NCBI GenBank assembly: GCA_000151295.1
Contig: GG745356.1
Coordinates: forward strand, 310,212 to 374,211
DNA from: Allomyces macrogynus ATCC 38327
Taxonomy: Eukaryota; Blastocladiomycota; Blastocladiomycetes; Blastocladiales; Blastocladiaceae
Direction of reading: 5' to 3'
Length of the DNA: 64,000 nucleotides
A program made the translations under genes and the position numbers. Below are positions 32,655-44,970 of the stretch, one piece after another (position 1 is the stretch's first letter; each line of letters begins with the position of its first letter). A model generated the notes under the pieces. It was not told the origin of the DNA and did no database searches. It saw nothing but the letters and a program-made list of their open reading frames with translations.

Positions 32655-35600
32655 CTACGCGACCGGCTCCACGACGACCCGCAGCGTCACAATCTGGAAC
32701 GGCTTCATCGCGACCTTGATCGCCCTCCCGCCCTCGACTACCTCTACCGCCGGCATCACCGGCGCGCCACCCACAGCCAACTCGTCCGGATCATCGGGCG
32801 CGGGCGCGTCTTCGAGGAGTGTCACGGCGGCTGCCGACCAGACGCGCCACGCGGGACCAAACTCGATGCGCGTCTTGGGCGCGTGGCCACCAAGGGACTC
32901 GTAGAGGCGAATGATCAGATCGGTCTCCGTGCCCGCGGAACCCGGTTCGGCGAGCTTGACGGCGTCCAGGAGGACGTGCGCGGGGGACACGGAGAGGAAG
33001 TTGGAGGGGTGGGTCGCGAGGTCGCGCGGGACGGGACTAGTATGTAGTGAAAGAGTCAGGTCCGCGCGTCATCCAGCGCCAGGGGATAAACAAGCGCGAT
33101 CCCTACCGCAAAACCAACGGACTGTTAAACGCCGCCGCATCCAACACCGTCCGCTCCGCCAACCTCCCCACATGCGGCGCAATCGCGTACCGGAACCGGT
33201 GATAATCGCCGATATCACAATCCTTATCCGGCGACTTTGGCGCGCGCAGAATCGACATGCTCAGCGTCGACCCACGGCACGAGAACCCGTACTTGGCGTC
33301 CGACAAGATCGCGACGCCGTACCCGTACTCGGACAAATCGGCAAACTTGTGCGCACAGACTTCGAACCGCGCCAGGTCCCAGGACGTATTGGCGTGCGTC
33401 GGCCGTTGAATCACCGCGTAGGGTACCTCGTAGTTGGCCACGTCCGAGACGATTTCGAGTGGGAACTCGACCTTGAGCAGTTGGTGCGACTCGTGCCACG
33501 AGACGGACGTGTCGAAGACGAGGTTGGGCGAGTAGGGGGTCAAAGACGCGGTTTGCGTGAGGGTCGAGGTTGACGAGACGTGGACGGTGATCGCGACGCT
33601 CACGCGCAGCGGGCCCGTCTCGGAGAGCGTGCAGGTGCCGTTGGTCGCCTCGGTGCGCATGCCGAAGTGGTAGAACTCGACGTCCCACCTAGATCAAAAT
33701 CACCATCACGAGGTGAGCTCCACATCGCCACGACTGAAGGAGTGCCAAAGAAAGACGTACGCGTCCCAGAACAGCGGCACGTCCGAAAACATCGCAAACG
33801 TATTTGCCGGCTTCTTCGCGTCCACAAACACGCGGTCCGCGCGCTTATCGTACCCCTCGACCACCTGCCCGCGTGCATTGAACGTGTACCGCACGTAATC
33901 GTTCTCGAGCACCACATAATCCCCGTCCTGCCGCGCCGACAACGGCGGCAGATCGACGTTCGCTGCCGGATCCACATGCACGACTCCCATCGCATCGACC
34001 TGCGCGACGCACAGCGCCGTCTCGCCACCACGCGCAACCTGTGTGGCCTGCACGCCGTCGCGCACGGGCACTTCGACGATTTCGGTGCGCGCATGCGAGA
34101 GGCCGTTGACGGCGACCCATGCGTCGCGCTCGGTATCGACGGGCACGCCGACGAGCACGTCGACTCCCGACTCGAGCAACTTCCCAGCCTCGTCGAGCAC
34201 CTCCTCATAAATCCGATGCGCGTCGACATACACGGCACCAATCGACGATCCCGGCAGCACATCATGGAACTGATTCAGAAGCACTTTCTGCCAGCATCGA
34301 TCAATCCCCTCGCGCGGGTACTTGCCGGGTTTACACTTGCCCGTGGCCACAGACACCGCCCAGACAAACTCGACGTTCCGCATCAGCGCCTCGCACTGCC
34401 GGTTGCGTCGCTTCACGAGCGCGTGCGTCGTCATAACCCCCCGATGCAGCTCAAAGTAGAGTTCCCCGCGCCACCGCGCGAGTTTCGCCAAACTCGATTG
34501 TGCAACCTCACGGTAAAACTCAGTCGGGTCGCCCGGGTTCAAAATCGCGCCGAGCCCTGCGGTCCCAGTGGGCGCTCCCATGCGGCGGTGCCGGTCGAGC
34601 ATGTCGCGCGTCGGCCCGCCGCCGCCGTCGCCGTTGCCGAACAGGTACAGAGCCGAGGTGGTGGTTGCAAGGTCCTTATGGTTCGTGACGTGCTTAACGA
34701 CTTCGCCGACGGTCGCTTGGCCGGTATATGTGTCGGCGGGGCAGAAGTGGGTGAGGAGGCCTGTGCCGTCGGGCGATTCCCAGACAAAGGTCGTGTGCGG
34801 GAACTTGTTGATGTTGTTCCACGACAGCTTCTGGGTGAAGAAGTAGGGCGTGCCCGCGAGACGCGCGATTTGCGGAAGCTGCGCCGAGTAGCCGAACGTG
34901 TCGGGGACCTGAAGATTAGGTGGAGAAGGAAGCGACGGGGTCAGAGAATGGGGTGCGGGTGCAGGTTAGGCGAGAAAAAATAGAACGTACAAACATGATC
35001 TTAGACCGCTTCGCGAAATGGTCGACAAAGAACCGCTGGCCGTAGAGGAACTGGCGCACAAACGACTCGCCCGACGGCAAATTGCCGTCCATTTCCACCC
35101 AGCTGCCGCCAATCGGCAAAAACTGACCCGACGCGACCTTGGTTTGCAGCTTCTCGAAGAGCGCCGGGTGCTGTTCCTTGAGCCACGTGAACTGCTGCGC
35201 TTGCGACGCGACGAACCGGTACTCGGGGTACTCGTCCATGACTACACGGTGGAAAGGGCCGCATCAGCTTTCACGCACGTGCGGGTCGCGCTCTGCAGTG
35301 GACGTACAGTAGATCTGCGTCGACCACGACCGCGCGACCTTACGCTTGGTCTCGTCGTAGGGCCAGAGCCACGCCGTGTCGATGTGGCAGTGCCCGACCG
35401 ACGTGACGTTCACGGCCGTGGGTTCGGCGGGCACGGCCAGAAACTCGCGCGCGATAGCAAGGCATGCGTCGAATCCTTGGCCCGTGTACCACGCGTCCAT
35501 GATCTGGTTGGCCGTATAGAGCGCCTGCTGAGACCGGATGTTCTTGGTCGGGTCAAGCTCCTGGAGTGAGAACGATACAGGGTGAGCGATGAATGCGTCT

Positions 35601-36623
35601 GTGCGGCATCAAGCGTAAAGCTCGGAAACATACGCGTGCCATATCGCGAATGATGTGCCAATCCATGCGCAGTTGCTGGGCCTTTTCGTTCCACACGGCG
35701 ATATGCGCTTCCTGCAGTGTGTAGTAGCGATTCTCGCTCGGCGGCGCGATCATTCCGCCCTCTACATCAACCAAAACGAAGATCTGTTAGAGCCCGGCAC
35801 GCCCATGTGTCCATCAGTTTGACAAGCACGTACCGCCGTTGCCAAACAGTCCGTTGCACGCCATCTCGACGTAAAACTCGACGACTTCACCGCCATTCGC
35901 AGGCCGAGCAATGATATAATCGGTGCGGCGGTTCGTGTCACCCCACCCGCCGCCCGAGAGGCCGTGAATGAGCTCGCCGGTGGGCGAGTAAATTTGGCCC
36001 TCGGCCGACTCGGCGTTGAAGACGAACACGACCGACTCGCCCTTCCATGAGGCGGGGATCGTGCACTTGACCTGGATGTTCAACGCAAGGAGAGGTCAGT
36101 ATGGTACAAAGTGCGGAAACAGATGCAGAATGGATGGCAGAGACGGACCTTGAACCCTTTAGATCAGCAAGAGGGAGGAGAATAGGAGTTGTGAGTGGAT
36201 GTCGTCGCGCCCTTGTCCACAACAAGAACCAAATCACATACAATGAGTGCTCCAACTCGGCCCAAACCGCTCGCCGGCGCGCGTCGGCTTGAACTCGCCC
36301 TTGACGGCTTCTTCAAACGAACTATCACATCAAGAAGCGCGTCAATGATCGCTCAACGAGACACATTCATGGTCCGACAAAACGTACATTCGCTTGCCGT
36401 CGGGCACAGAAAGCACGGCCAAGTCGAGCGCGTCAGGTCCACTGGCGCGGTCGCCGTACATTTGGCCAAACAGGTTCACGTCCTGGAACATGTCGGTGCT
36501 TGTGAAACGGTTGAACCGGTCGAGGTAGATGCCGCGCGGCGCCTTGAAGAACTGGCCCGCCGCGGGCGCTGCAGCGGGTGCGGCGGCGGACGACGGCGCG
36601 TCGCCGGACATCTTGACTTGCAT
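32655..36623 (-). CDS. AMS1: GH38 alpha-mannosidase, Ams1/cytosolic type, 10 exons
   Basis: Degrades free and vacuolar mannose-containing oligosaccharides; in yeast Ams1 reaches the vacuole by the Cvt pathway. Exons on the minus strand: 36623-36388, 36321-36242, 36156-36149, 36071-35834, 35761-35634, 35560-35308, 35241-34991, 34908-33761, 33688-33107, 33036-32655. They join in frame to 1101 residues (yeast about 1083). Evidence includes an N-terminal FKAPRGIYLDRFNRFTS, SVGHCHIDTAWLWPYDET (zinc-binding His/Asp), the nucleophile region GGSWVEMDGNLPSGESF, VPDTFGYSAQLPQIARL, the zinc His of LLNQFHDVLPGSSI, and FWDAWDVEFYH at an exon junction. The third exon is only eight bases and supplies the FK of STHWFKVKC. 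The start may be Met36623 or Met36611. Introns are 66-85 bases. Confidence 0.96.
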
Positions 36624-37873
36624 TATTGGCTCGATAGGTTGGTGGTGGTGGAACGAGCAGACCGACGCGTCGTGATCCAAGGCGATGAAGATGGGTGTTG
36701 AACTTGGGCGGCGGTCGTCGTGCGGCCTGCTGAGATTTGTTCCGCGACACTCGTTGACGATTCTGTTGGCGAGCGGGTAGAGAGAGAAAGGACACGGCAC
36801 AAGAACGAGGGATGGTCGATATCGTCGTCGTTGGCCTTGCGACGCGTCGCAACGCTCATGGGAGCACCAGGTGTGGCTCAGCTCTGGCCAGGGGTTTGAT
36901 CTCCGCGTCACACCAAGGTTCAACGCCCGCAGCATGGTGGGTGCGCGCCCGCCACCGCGGTTTCGCACCCGGGTCTCCGCAGTCGCGTGCCTGATCGTTG
37001 GCCGCATGCGGGTGCTGGCAAGGTCCGCTCGCCAGCATGCAGCTCCTCGAGCTCGGCAAGGTGAGCGCACTCCGGCGTCACGGCCTATCCCGTCGTGCCG
37101 CAGATGCACCCACCACCTGCACGGCCGACCGAGCCGCGCAGAGGCCTTCCACGGAACGTCGTCGGTGGGCGGGGAGCAAATAGTTTGCTTCAAGTGAGCG
37201 TGCAGGTTGGAGGAGCTTGACTCGTTTTTGTTGCCACAGGCAGCATGGCGGCAAAAAGTGTCTCCCAATCGTAAAAGCAGCCTTTGGCACGGTCACCTGA
37301 CGTGATTGTGACAAAATCATAAAAATGTTGACCACGCCTTGCTGGAAGCGGCACGTCTTCACGGCCGCAACGGTTCGCGTCGACCACCCTCAGCGCCGGC
37401 CCGTCGCCCATCCTCCCTCTCTCCGAGGAAGACATAGACGCGCCCAACTCCCCGCATTTCCCTTCGCACGTTGCGCCACGCTCAATCTGGGTACGCGCCG
37501 CGTCCACTGCCCGCACCGCATCGGCGACGACCGTGTTTCCTCGACCGGCCGGGTGGCCGGGTGTCGACGCGGACGACGCCCCACCCCCGCCCGACCTGAT
37601 AGCTAACAAAATCCGTGTATATCTAGTGTCGGGGCGCCTCTATAATACCTTGATCGCGATAATTCCTCTTGCCTCCGGGCTTGCTCTCCGGTAACCAGAC
37701 TCGTCGTGTGCCTTGGACACACTTCACTCCCCTCCCCTCCCTTATCCCCTCGACTTCCCTCCACGGTCCCTGCCCAAGCGCCCAGCTTTCCGCTTTTCGT
37801 TTCCTTCACTCTCGACTCGGATCCGGCGGTGCGCCATCACTACCTCGCGCTGCTTTCGCCACCACTTACCACC
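36624..37873. other. Wide upstream region between divergent genes
   Basis: Separates the alpha-mannosidase start and the cNMP-binding/F-box gene start. Overlapping short frames on both strands lack domains. CTATAATA near 37640 is a possible core element for the plus-strand gene, weakly supported. Confidence 0.4.
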
Positions 37874-40800
37874 ATGGACGCGTCCACGGCGCTCGCCTCG
37901 GCGGCCGACGTGCTCACGCCCGCGCCTGCGGCCCCAAGCCCGGTGCGCACGACCCCCGACGCCGCGTCCAATATGATCGACCTCGAGGCGGCCCTCCACG
38001 CGCACCCGCTCTTTGCCGGCCTCGAAGACGAAGCGCCCGGGTTTTTCAGCACGTTGCTCTCCCTCGTGTCCGTGCGGTACGCCGCCGCCGGCGACTGGAT
38101 CGTGCGTGTCGGTGAAGAAGGCCGCGCCCTGTTCCTGGTCCTGCGTGGGTCGGTCATTGTCACGGGCAAGGACGGCGAAACCGTCTACTCGACGCTCGGC
38201 CCGGGGTCTTTCTTCGGCGAAATTGCCGTCGCCATGGATCTGTTGCGGACGGCGAACGTGGTCGCGCTCGAGCGGTGTGTGCTCGTCGTGATCCAGAAAC
38301 GCGATCTGCAGCAGACGTTGCTGACCAAGTTTGGGCCGGGCCTGTCGACGCGCATTCGGCACGCGGCCGAGGTCCGTCTGGGCCGGTCGAACGGGAACGG
38401 CGCGGCACCCGCGTCGTCGGCGGGCGCGACGAGTTCGGCACCCGCGGCGGCTTCGGCCGCGGCCGCCGCGACGGCGACGCACCAGTTGACGTCGATGGTC
38501 GGCACGACCTCGGCGGGTCGGCCGGCGACGGCCGCCGGGTTGCACGAGATTATCACGCTCCAAGCGGCCGCGTCGGCGACACCCGATTTCAGCAACTCCG
38601 GGTCGACGGTGTCGGCGCGTGCGGATTTCCCGCCGGTCCGGCACGCGCTGGCGATGCAGCATTCGCTGAATTCGTCGACGGTCACGATCAACGGCGCGGG
38701 CCTGTCCGGGTCGGACCGCGCGCTGCTCGACATGCACCGCACCGAGTCGGCGACGCACGTGAACGTGCACGACATGTTGTCGGCGATCAAGGTCGGGACC
38801 GCCGCGAGCCCCGTCTCGCTCGACAGCTTGCTCGCGGGTGAGGACGCGGCGTCGCCCACCGGGTCGATGACGGTGCCGACTGCGCCGGGCGGTGCCCGTG
38901 GAGCACAAGACGCTCAGTTCGATTTTCGTCGCAGGCGCCGAGCAAGCGCCGCGCGAGTGTGGCTGTCTGGTCGGACCCGCGGCTCATGAAGATGGCGTCG
39001 GACGCCATGGCCAAGGTATCGGTCCCGATCCGGCAAGGGGCCGTCGGCGGGCGGTTTTCCAGTTCCGAGTCGTTCAGATCGGCGTCGGCCATGAGCATGA
39101 CGCTGAGTGTTTCGGACGTGCATGCGTCGGCCAACAAGTTGCACGACGCGACGGCGGCGCACGCGGTCGGCGACGAAGAGCACAAGATGACGATGCTCGA
39201 TGTGTTGCGGTGCGAGAGAGCGTCGACGCGGATCTTGCAAATGCTCTCGACGCGCGACTGCTTTATTGTGCGCGGCGTCTGCACGGACTGGTTTGATTGG
39301 ATCCAGGAGACGCGCGCGGTGTGGGCAACGCACGTCGGGTTTGAGCACTTGAAGACGATTGATGACGGCGTGCTCGCGCTGATTGCCCGCGACTGGTACG
39401 CGTTCTTGAACTGATCCTGGTCGGGTGATGGGCCCGTTGATTGAGACTAATCCTCTCTTTCCTCAACCAATAGCGCCCCTTACATCCGCGTGCTCAACCT
39501 CAAGAACTGCTTCGCCGTGACCGACCTCGGATTCGCCCCGCTGTTGCTGCGGTGCACGAACCTCGAAGAGCTCGTTTTGCACAACTGCTGGGAAGTCTCG
39601 GGCAACTCGTTCCTCGGCGCCGGCACCGTGTGCCTGCCGCCGGTCACGTCGCTCGACTTGTCTAATTTGCGCAAGATTGACGACCGCGCGCTGCGCAAGT
39701 GCCTGCTCATGTTCCCGAACCTGACGAATCTCAACTTGGGCTACTGCAAGACGCTCGGCACCGGCATGTTTGTCACCGAGTCGGCGGCCATGGCCATGGT
39801 GCCCGGCGCCAAGTCGGGGCCGTCCTCGGCAAGTGGGCTCGCCCGGTGGGGGCCGCATTCGGCACCGGCGACGGCGACGGGGGCCATGTTGCCGGCGACG
39901 GCCAGTGGAGCTACAGGTGGCAAAGGGCCTCATCATCACGGCGAGGTACTTTTTCGTTCGGGCTTGATCACTTTCGTGATCGTACACTGACCACCTCACC
40001 ACCTCACCACCTCCCTAGTCCGGCACGACCGGCACCGCGCCGCCGCCGTTGCTCGTTTCGACGGGCATCACGTGGCGCACGATCCGCTCCCTCAACCTGC
40101 AGCGCTGCACGGGCTTACGCGACGACGCCTTTGCGCAATGGCCTGTGATCGGCCCGTCGTGGTCGCTCGAGACGCTGCTCCTCGGCGACTGCTCGCTGCT
40201 GACCGACGGCGCGCTGCACATGATCTCACACACATGCCCGCAGCTGCGCACTCTCGGGCTCGCCTTCTGCTGCGCGCTCTCGGAACAAGCCATGGCCGCC
40301 ATCGTCCGGCTCGACCAACTGCGCGTGCTCGACCTGTCCTTCTGCGGGTCGCTCGTCTCCGACGCGTCCGTGCGCCTGCTCGTGCGCAAGTGCTTGGCCC
40401 TGGAAGCTCTCGGCATGCGCGGGTGCGTGCGCGTCGACGACGCGATCTTGGACCACGTGCTCGACCGGTGCACCGCGCCGGCCCTGACCCCGCACGCACG
40501 GCCCGTGACGTCAACGTCCGGGTTGAACGGATCTTCGGGAAGTTTGTCCTCCGGCGGATCCCGTCCCTCGACGCCGCCACCGGGCACGTCCAAGCCCGGC
40601 CGCCGCCGCGGCTCACGCGCCGGGTCCGAGACGGACGCGACGCCGGCGTCGCCCTCGACCGCGAGTCGTGGCCCGCTCCCGCCACTGCCGCTGAAAATGA
40701 TCAATGTGAGTCAGTGCCGCGCGGTGTCGGCGGCGATGCGTGCGAAGCTCGCGGCGCATGTGCGATGCTTGGAGACCGAGTCGGTCGTGGACGCGACGCT

Positions 40801-41026
40801 CGGCGCCGTCGATGCGAACGGGGCGCGGAGGACGAGTTTGGCGGCGAACGTGCCGGCGCTCGCGGCGCCGCCGACAGCGGCGGTGGTGAGACCCAAGCCC
40901 CGTCTTGTGGGGCATGCTGCACATGTGGAGCATCGTAAGTTGGGTGAGGGGAATGCGGTCACGGCGACGCTCGGGCGCGCGCCGGCGGCGGGGGCGGCGC
41001 GGATGGGCGCGGGTGCCGGGCAGTGA
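37874..41026 (+). CDS. Cyclic-nucleotide-binding, F-box-like, LRR protein
   Basis: Exons 37874-38872, 38935-39395, 39474-39945, 40019-41026: 979 residues. About 35-160 is a cyclic-nucleotide-binding domain (HPLFAGLEDEAPGFFSTLL, then GEEGRALFLVLRGSV and FFGEIAVAMDLLRTANVVAL); the phosphate cassette keeps the GE pair and the Arg, so binding is plausible. An Ala/Ser-rich linker follows, then an F-box-like helix set (LRCERASTRILQMLSTRDCF, VCTDWFDWIQ), then amphipathic leucine-rich repeats of the cysteine-containing type (VLNLKNCFAVTDLG, SLNLQRCTGLRDDA, LLLGDCSLLTDGA, LDLSFCGSLVSDASV, LGMRGCVRVDDA), broken by a His/Gly/Ser insert. If the F-box binds Skp1, this would be an SCF substrate receptor tuned by cAMP or cGMP; that is inference. 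The first intron (62 bases, GTGCCG) is the least certain junction. Confidence 0.82.
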
Positions 41027-42049
41027 GAAGTGGTGGAGTAGGTGGAGAATGTGGAGTTATGAGGTCAAGTGCGATGACGGGCGCGAAGCGGACGGGTCGC
41101 GCCGATGGGCGAAATGGGGGAGCGTGGTGGACTGGACGGGCGTTATAAATTTGTGGATGGCGTTGGCGGCCGCCATGGACTTGGAAATGAAGTGGGGGGA
41201 ATTGTGGTTGCTGCTTCACGCTTGTTGGACGGGCAGGCAGGCAACGCGATGCCGTCGTGAGAATTAGTGGAAGGGAGGCAATGGCCGGCGCGCAAAAGTC
41301 ACTGAAGCGCTATGCCAGTTGAGCGACACCTAATAAAATGCCTGCTGCCAAAATTGTTCCTGCGGCAAACGTGAACAAGCCGACTTACGAGCCGTTTTTC
41401 TACGCGGGTATGGTGCGCCGACGACCAGAAAACCCACATCCGCGAGACCTCGACGACGCGCAGCCTACCTTGCAGGAAAGAGATTGCACTCTGATCATGT
41501 TCCTGAGAAGACAAAACTGGATATGTAAATACGATCGAGAGGCGCCATTCGGTTTTCATTTGCTGCGTGATTTGTCCGGGATGCCACGCCAGTCACATGG
41601 GTGGACTTGGCTGAATGATCATTGCTCGATCGCTCCACTCTCCTCAAGTCCCTGCCGCGCGGCCTCCGCACCAGCTGCCCCTCTCCAACCGCGGCCCGTC
41701 CGCGTTATTTCATTTCATTTTCTCAGCCGGCCCCACCTGCTGCAGCACCCAGCACAACAACAGCACCAACTCGAAACTCACACCCGGCAAGCTCACGGCT
41801 GACGACGACCCCGACAACTGCCGAGCCAATCTGTCAAGCCGCTCCTCGCCGTCCCAACAACACCATCTTCGTCAAGAGCCGCACCAGCATCAACCGCTTG
41901 TCCAGCACCAGGACCTGAACGTATCTCGTCCCCGTGCAAGTACCGTTTGGTGCCATTGCGCCGACCCCCGTGCTCGACCGCCGCCACCGGCGCAATCACC
42001 AGCCGCACCTGCTTGCCTCCTGGAAGGGACCATCCGCGCTCCGATATAT
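41027..42049. other. Intergenic, upstream of the mitochondrial carrier
   Basis: No gene supported. An AATAAA occurs at 41332-41337, 306 bases past the preceding stop, and may end that transcript. A tRNA-like 5' half near 41298-41330 lacks a T arm. Confidence 0.4.
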
Positions 42050-43300
42050 ATGGCACCCGTACCAGTACCAGCAACGAACCGCGACCCGCGGTCGTGGGAC
42101 TACGCATGGAAGTCTTTTGTTGCGGGCGGCGTTGCGGGATGCGCTGCAAAATCCGTCGTGGCCCCGCTCGACCGCGTCAAGATTCTCTTCCAGGCGCACT
42201 CGCCCGCGTACGCGCACCACCAAGGTGGGAATGGCGCGGCCTCATTCCGACGCGTAGTTTGGCCGTGAGCGTGTAATTGACGGTTCGGGCCACGATAGGC
42301 TCGTTTTTCGGTGTCTTCCGTGCCGTGCGCGACATTCACTCGTCGCACGGTGCGCGCGGCCTGTTCCAGGGCCATTCTGCGACGCTGATTCGCATTTTCC
42401 CGTACGCGGCGGTCAAGTTCATGGCCTACGAACAGTACAAGCACGTTCGTATCATTTTCTCGAATTGCGGAGTGCTGCCCCTGGCCTGCGGATGCTGACT
42501 GTAATGCGCCACATGAAGTTGATATTCCCCGTTGACCGCCGCCCAACACCAGTACAACAATTGCTAGCTGGATCATTAGCTGGTACGCTCAGCGCCGCGG
42601 GCTCGTTCGCCCCCCCCCCCCCCCTCCTCTCCGAATCTCGGGCTCACGTTGCGCTCTCTTCCGTAGGCGTTACCTCGGTCTTCTTTACCTACCCGCTCGA
42701 AGTCGTGCGCGTGCGCTTGGCGTTCAGCAAGGACCCGCAAAACATTACGCGCATTGCTCGACAAAATTTACCACGAACATCCCGGCAAAAGCTTCAACGT
42801 TCCCGTGCTGAGCAACTTGAGGAATTTCTACCGCGGGTTCACGCCAACAGTCTACGGTACCGCCCTCTTTCGTTGCGCATCGTTGCGTTCTTGCACTGAC
42901 ACCTTTGCCTCTCGCTCCACCAGGTATGATCCCGTACGCCGGCGTCTCCTTCATGGGCTACGAGCGGCTCAAGCACCAGATTCACGAAATCTCGCCCGAC
43001 TGGTCCCCCTCGAGGGTCCATCTCGTCGCCGGCGGGCTCGCGGGCGCCGTCTCGCAAACCGTGTCTTACCCGTGGGAAGTGATTCGGCGCCGGATGCAAG
43101 TGTCGGGCCAATTCCACGCCGACAGTTACGAGGCCAAAGTCTACAAGAACTCGGTCGAGACGGCGCGGTATATCTGGCGGCGGCACGGATTGCGTGGGTT
43201 CTTTATTGGACTCTCGATTGGGTACTTGAAGGTCACGCCCATGTCGATGGTCTCATTCTGGACGTACGAGGCGTGCAAGCAGTTCTTGCACATCGAGTAG
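42050..43300 (+). CDS. Mitochondrial carrier, CoA-carrier type (Leu5/SLC25A42-like)
   Basis: Six-helix inner-membrane transporter, most like those moving coenzyme A. Exons 42050-42224, 42299-42444, 42519-42582, 42667-42856, 42924-43300; 316 residues once one extra base is ignored. Three carrier signatures are visible: [28 protein letters not shown] and [14 protein letters not shown], together with [41 protein letters not shown] and a C-terminal [19 protein letters not shown]. In exon 4 the frame slips after RLAFSKDPQ: the next segment ([12 protein letters not shown]) is one base out, at an AAAA run near 42737-42740, which looks like an extra A. Substrate naming is by resemblance only; other SLC25 members cannot be excluded. 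Confidence 0.85.
42610..42624 (+). repeat. Poly(C) tract, 15 bases, inside an intron
   Basis: Lies in the third intron (42583-42666) of the mitochondrial carrier gene, on the coding strand. Confidence 0.95.
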
Positions 43301-43816
43301 TCCAGGTTTCGTTTGGTTGAATGGGTGCGTGCTCGAGCGCCGCCGTCGGCTGTTCTGTACCCCTACCCTGCAACATCCCTACGCGTGTTGTTTGGTTTCG
43401 TGGCCGCTTTCTCCACCAGCTCGCGTGTGCGTGCGCGGAGCCGAGTTTGGTCGCGGCCGGTTGTTGCATTTTGTTGTTGTCTTGCCTGTCCTCTCGCCCT
43501 CCTCCCTGGCAGCGCGAGGTCGTCGTCGCCCGGCGCTGCCCTCTCCTGTTTCTACCATAGTGCGCGTGTGTGATACATTATATAATGAATGACTGGGCTA
43601 GTCGTTTGCTCGTCGTGCAGCGGCTACTGCCCTGTTTGTGGTTCGATTGTGCCTCTGACGACGCGTCACTGGGCTGTGACGTGGACGATTTTGCTTCTTG
43701 CCGCCATCACCATTCCAGAATCGATCAACACCAACTTCGACCGCTTCGACGTTAATCTTGCAATCCTCGACAACATCAACTCCACCCAAAACACCAACTC
43801 GTCGCAACCTCCAACC
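43301..43816. other. Intergenic between carrier and Trm7
   Basis: No feature recognised apart from flanking transcript ends. Confidence 0.4.
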
Positions 43817-44970
43817 ATGGGCCGCACCAGCAAGGACAAGCGCGACATCTATTACCGGCTCGCCAAAGAACAGGGCTGGCGCGCGCGGTCGGCCTTCAAG
43901 CTCCTGCAAGTCGACGAGGAATTCCAAATCCTGAACGGTGTGACGCGCGCCGTCGACCTGTGCGCGGCACCGGGATCGTGGTCGCAAGTGCTCGGCCGGC
44001 AACTCGCTGACGTGGAGGGGGCCAAAATCGTCGCCGTCGACTTGCAGGCCATGGCGCCGCTGCCAGGCGTCGTGCAGCTGCAGGGGGATATCACCAAGGA
44101 GTCGACGGCCGAGGAGATTATTCGGCACTTTGATGGCGGCAAGGCCGATTTGGTCGTGTGCGATGGCGCGCCTGACGGTATGGGGTGGTTGGGTTGGTCG
44201 GAAGTGGAGTCGCGGATGGGTCGCTGATCGCTGCTCCGGGATTTGTAGTGACGGGCCTGCACGACATGGACGAGTACATTCAAGCCCAGCTCCTGCTCGC
44301 GGTACGCACCGAACACTATTCGCGACCCCTCCCCCCCCTCCCCCACCTGTCGTAACAGCCTCAACTGATCGCCCATCATTTATGTCCAGGCCCTCAACAT
44401 CACGACGCACGTTCTGCAACCGGGCGGCACGTTTGTCGCGAAAATTTTCCGCGGCAAGGATATCACGCTGCTCTACGCGCAACTGCGCGTATTCTTCAAG
44501 AAGGTGACGTGCGCCAAGCCGCGGTCCTCGCGTAACTCGTCGATTGGTTCGTTCTCTCCACCCGCTCGTTTTGACGTAGTGGTGCAACTGACCACCAAGA
44601 AACAGAGGCCTTTGTCGTCTGTCAAGACTACGCGCCACCAGCCGGCTACGTGCCGACGATGAAGAACCCGATGCTCGATGTCGATTACAGTACGCGTCGC
44701 TCTCCTGTCTTTCCTGATCGATGTGCACATCCTAACCCTCACTTCTCCACTTGTTTAGACGATACAAATAGCGCGCTCACGGGCCCGAACCGGTTCATTG
44801 TCCCGTTTGTCGCGTGCGGTGATCTGTCGGCGTGGGACGCGGACCAGACGCATGCGCTCGACCTCGACACGTACACGCGGCTCAACCCGGTGCAGCCGCC
44901 AACGCAGCCAGCTTACAAGTCGGCCGTGGAGAAGTTGCGGTCGCAGGACCAGGTGCGCGTGCCGTTGTAG
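43817..44970 (+). CDS. TRM7: Trm7/FTSJ1-type tRNA 2'-O-ribose methyltransferase, 5 exons
   Basis: Methylates the ribose of anticodon-loop positions 32 and 34 of some tRNAs, using S-adenosylmethionine. Exons 43817-44177, 44249-44301, 44390-44546, 44606-44689, 44759-44970: 288 residues (yeast 310). The FtsJ fold starts at once: [33 protein letters not shown] site [13 protein letters not shown]. The K-D-K-E catalytic tetrad is complete at Lys28, Asp116 (CDGAPD), Lys156 (FVAKIF) and Glu191 (IEAFVVC); the last is restored only by splicing, which supports the exon model. The C-terminal [11 protein letters not shown]...[10 protein letters not shown] is typical of the Trm7 branch, as opposed to Spb1 or Mrm2. 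Confidence 0.95.

Noticed and set aside
41281..41340. tRNA-like 5' half on the minus strand
   Set aside because: An A-box-like run is present, but no T arm or acceptor partner is found within tRNA distance.
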